Shown piece after piece: positions 63,890 through 64,000 of a stretch of 64,000 bases of DNA. The stretch lies in NCBI RefSeq assembly GCF_900105005.1, contig NZ_LT629748.1, positions 3,596,001 through 3,660,000 of the forward strand, read 5' to 3'. The DNA comes from Halopseudomonas litoralis (GTDB taxonomy: Bacteria; Pseudomonadota; Gammaproteobacteria; Pseudomonadales; Pseudomonadaceae). A model generated the notes under the pieces. It had not been told where the DNA came from. It did not search any database and worked only from the letters and a program-made list of their open reading frames with translations. Each line of letters starts with the position of its first letter. Position 1 is the first letter of the stretch. A program made the position numbers and the translations under genes.

Positions 63890-64000
63890 CGGCTAATCCA
63901 ATTACGGCTAAAAGAAAAATCAGGCCTGGCCTGCGTCCGGTCTTGATGACCACGTTATGTGCAGACAGCCTTGCATACTTGCCGACATTACCGGGCCGGC
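63890..64000. other. Upstream region of cytochrome c4 gene
   Basis: 111 bp to the window end. No gene start is visible. It presumably holds the cytochrome promoter. Confidence 0.4.

Overview
The window looks like a Pseudomonas-type gammaproteobacterial chromosome (Pseudomonas or Halopseudomonas-like). The evidence is the right-hand core block, about 58.0-64.0 kb: an RNase J-like beta-CASP protein, a fused SpmA/SpmB-type membrane protein, an AmiD-type amidase lipoprotein, an endonuclease/exonuclease/phosphatase protein, dsbA and a cytochrome c4 gene. This order resembles the dsbA-cc4 neighbourhood of pseudomonads. Nearly everything from 1 to about 58.0 kb is accessory DNA made of nested mobile elements, broken genes and defence or toxin modules.
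Layout. 0-4.2 kb: the 5' end of a DsbD gene, an IS256-family element, a DUF2933 small membrane protein, a YVTN beta-propeller protein and a SAM methyltransferase. 4.2-9.4 kb: an ICE-type DUF3577 gene and a radC-like gene broken by an IS21 element and an IS3-family element. 9.38-17.83 kb: a complete Tn5053-like mercury transposon (merRTPFADE, res, tniRQBA) inserted in an IS66 remnant. 18.5-28.4 kb: a heavy-metal and envelope region with cadR, a CDF transporter, lnt, a split DsbD system, lspA, DUF3703, dsbA and dsbB, plus decayed second copies of cadR, the transporter and lspA and the tail of a CYP152-like P450. 28.6-29.0 kb: a truncated direct copy of the DUF3577 locus. 29.3-32.4 kb: a short integrase and a PIN-domain gene split by an IS3 element. 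32.9-36.0 kb: a two-gene Gabija-like system. 36.7-39.0 kb: an EamA exporter and a divergent MocR regulator. 39.7-41.4 kb: a second, inverted copy of the same IS3 element inside another gene. 42.6-49.7 kb: an operon of three tyrosine recombinases plus a coiled-coil protein, resembling GmtY/GmtZ/GmtX or Tn554-type transposition genes; its first gene is split by an IS3-family element. It abuts a DNA methyltransferase gene cut exactly after its DPACG motif. 51.1-56.8 kb: a tandem array of PAAR-domain effectors (probably type VI secreted, membrane-acting) and membrane immunity proteins in several stages of decay, one unit broken by the second IS256 copy. 56.9-58.0 kb: a RES-Xre toxin-antitoxin pair next to the core genome.
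How the parts work together. The metal and envelope genes form a resistance kit: Hg(II) uptake and reduction, Cd/Pb/Zn-responsive export, lipoprotein processing and disulfide handling. The Gabija-like genes, the truncated methyltransferase and helicase, the RES-Xre pair and the PAAR array form a defence and competition cluster around a recombinase operon. Several insertions can be removed on paper to restore continuous reading frames, which shows the original genes and the order of events. The most notable points are the effector-immunity array, the recombinase operon and its junction with the methyltransferase gene, and the duplicated, decaying metal-resistance modules.
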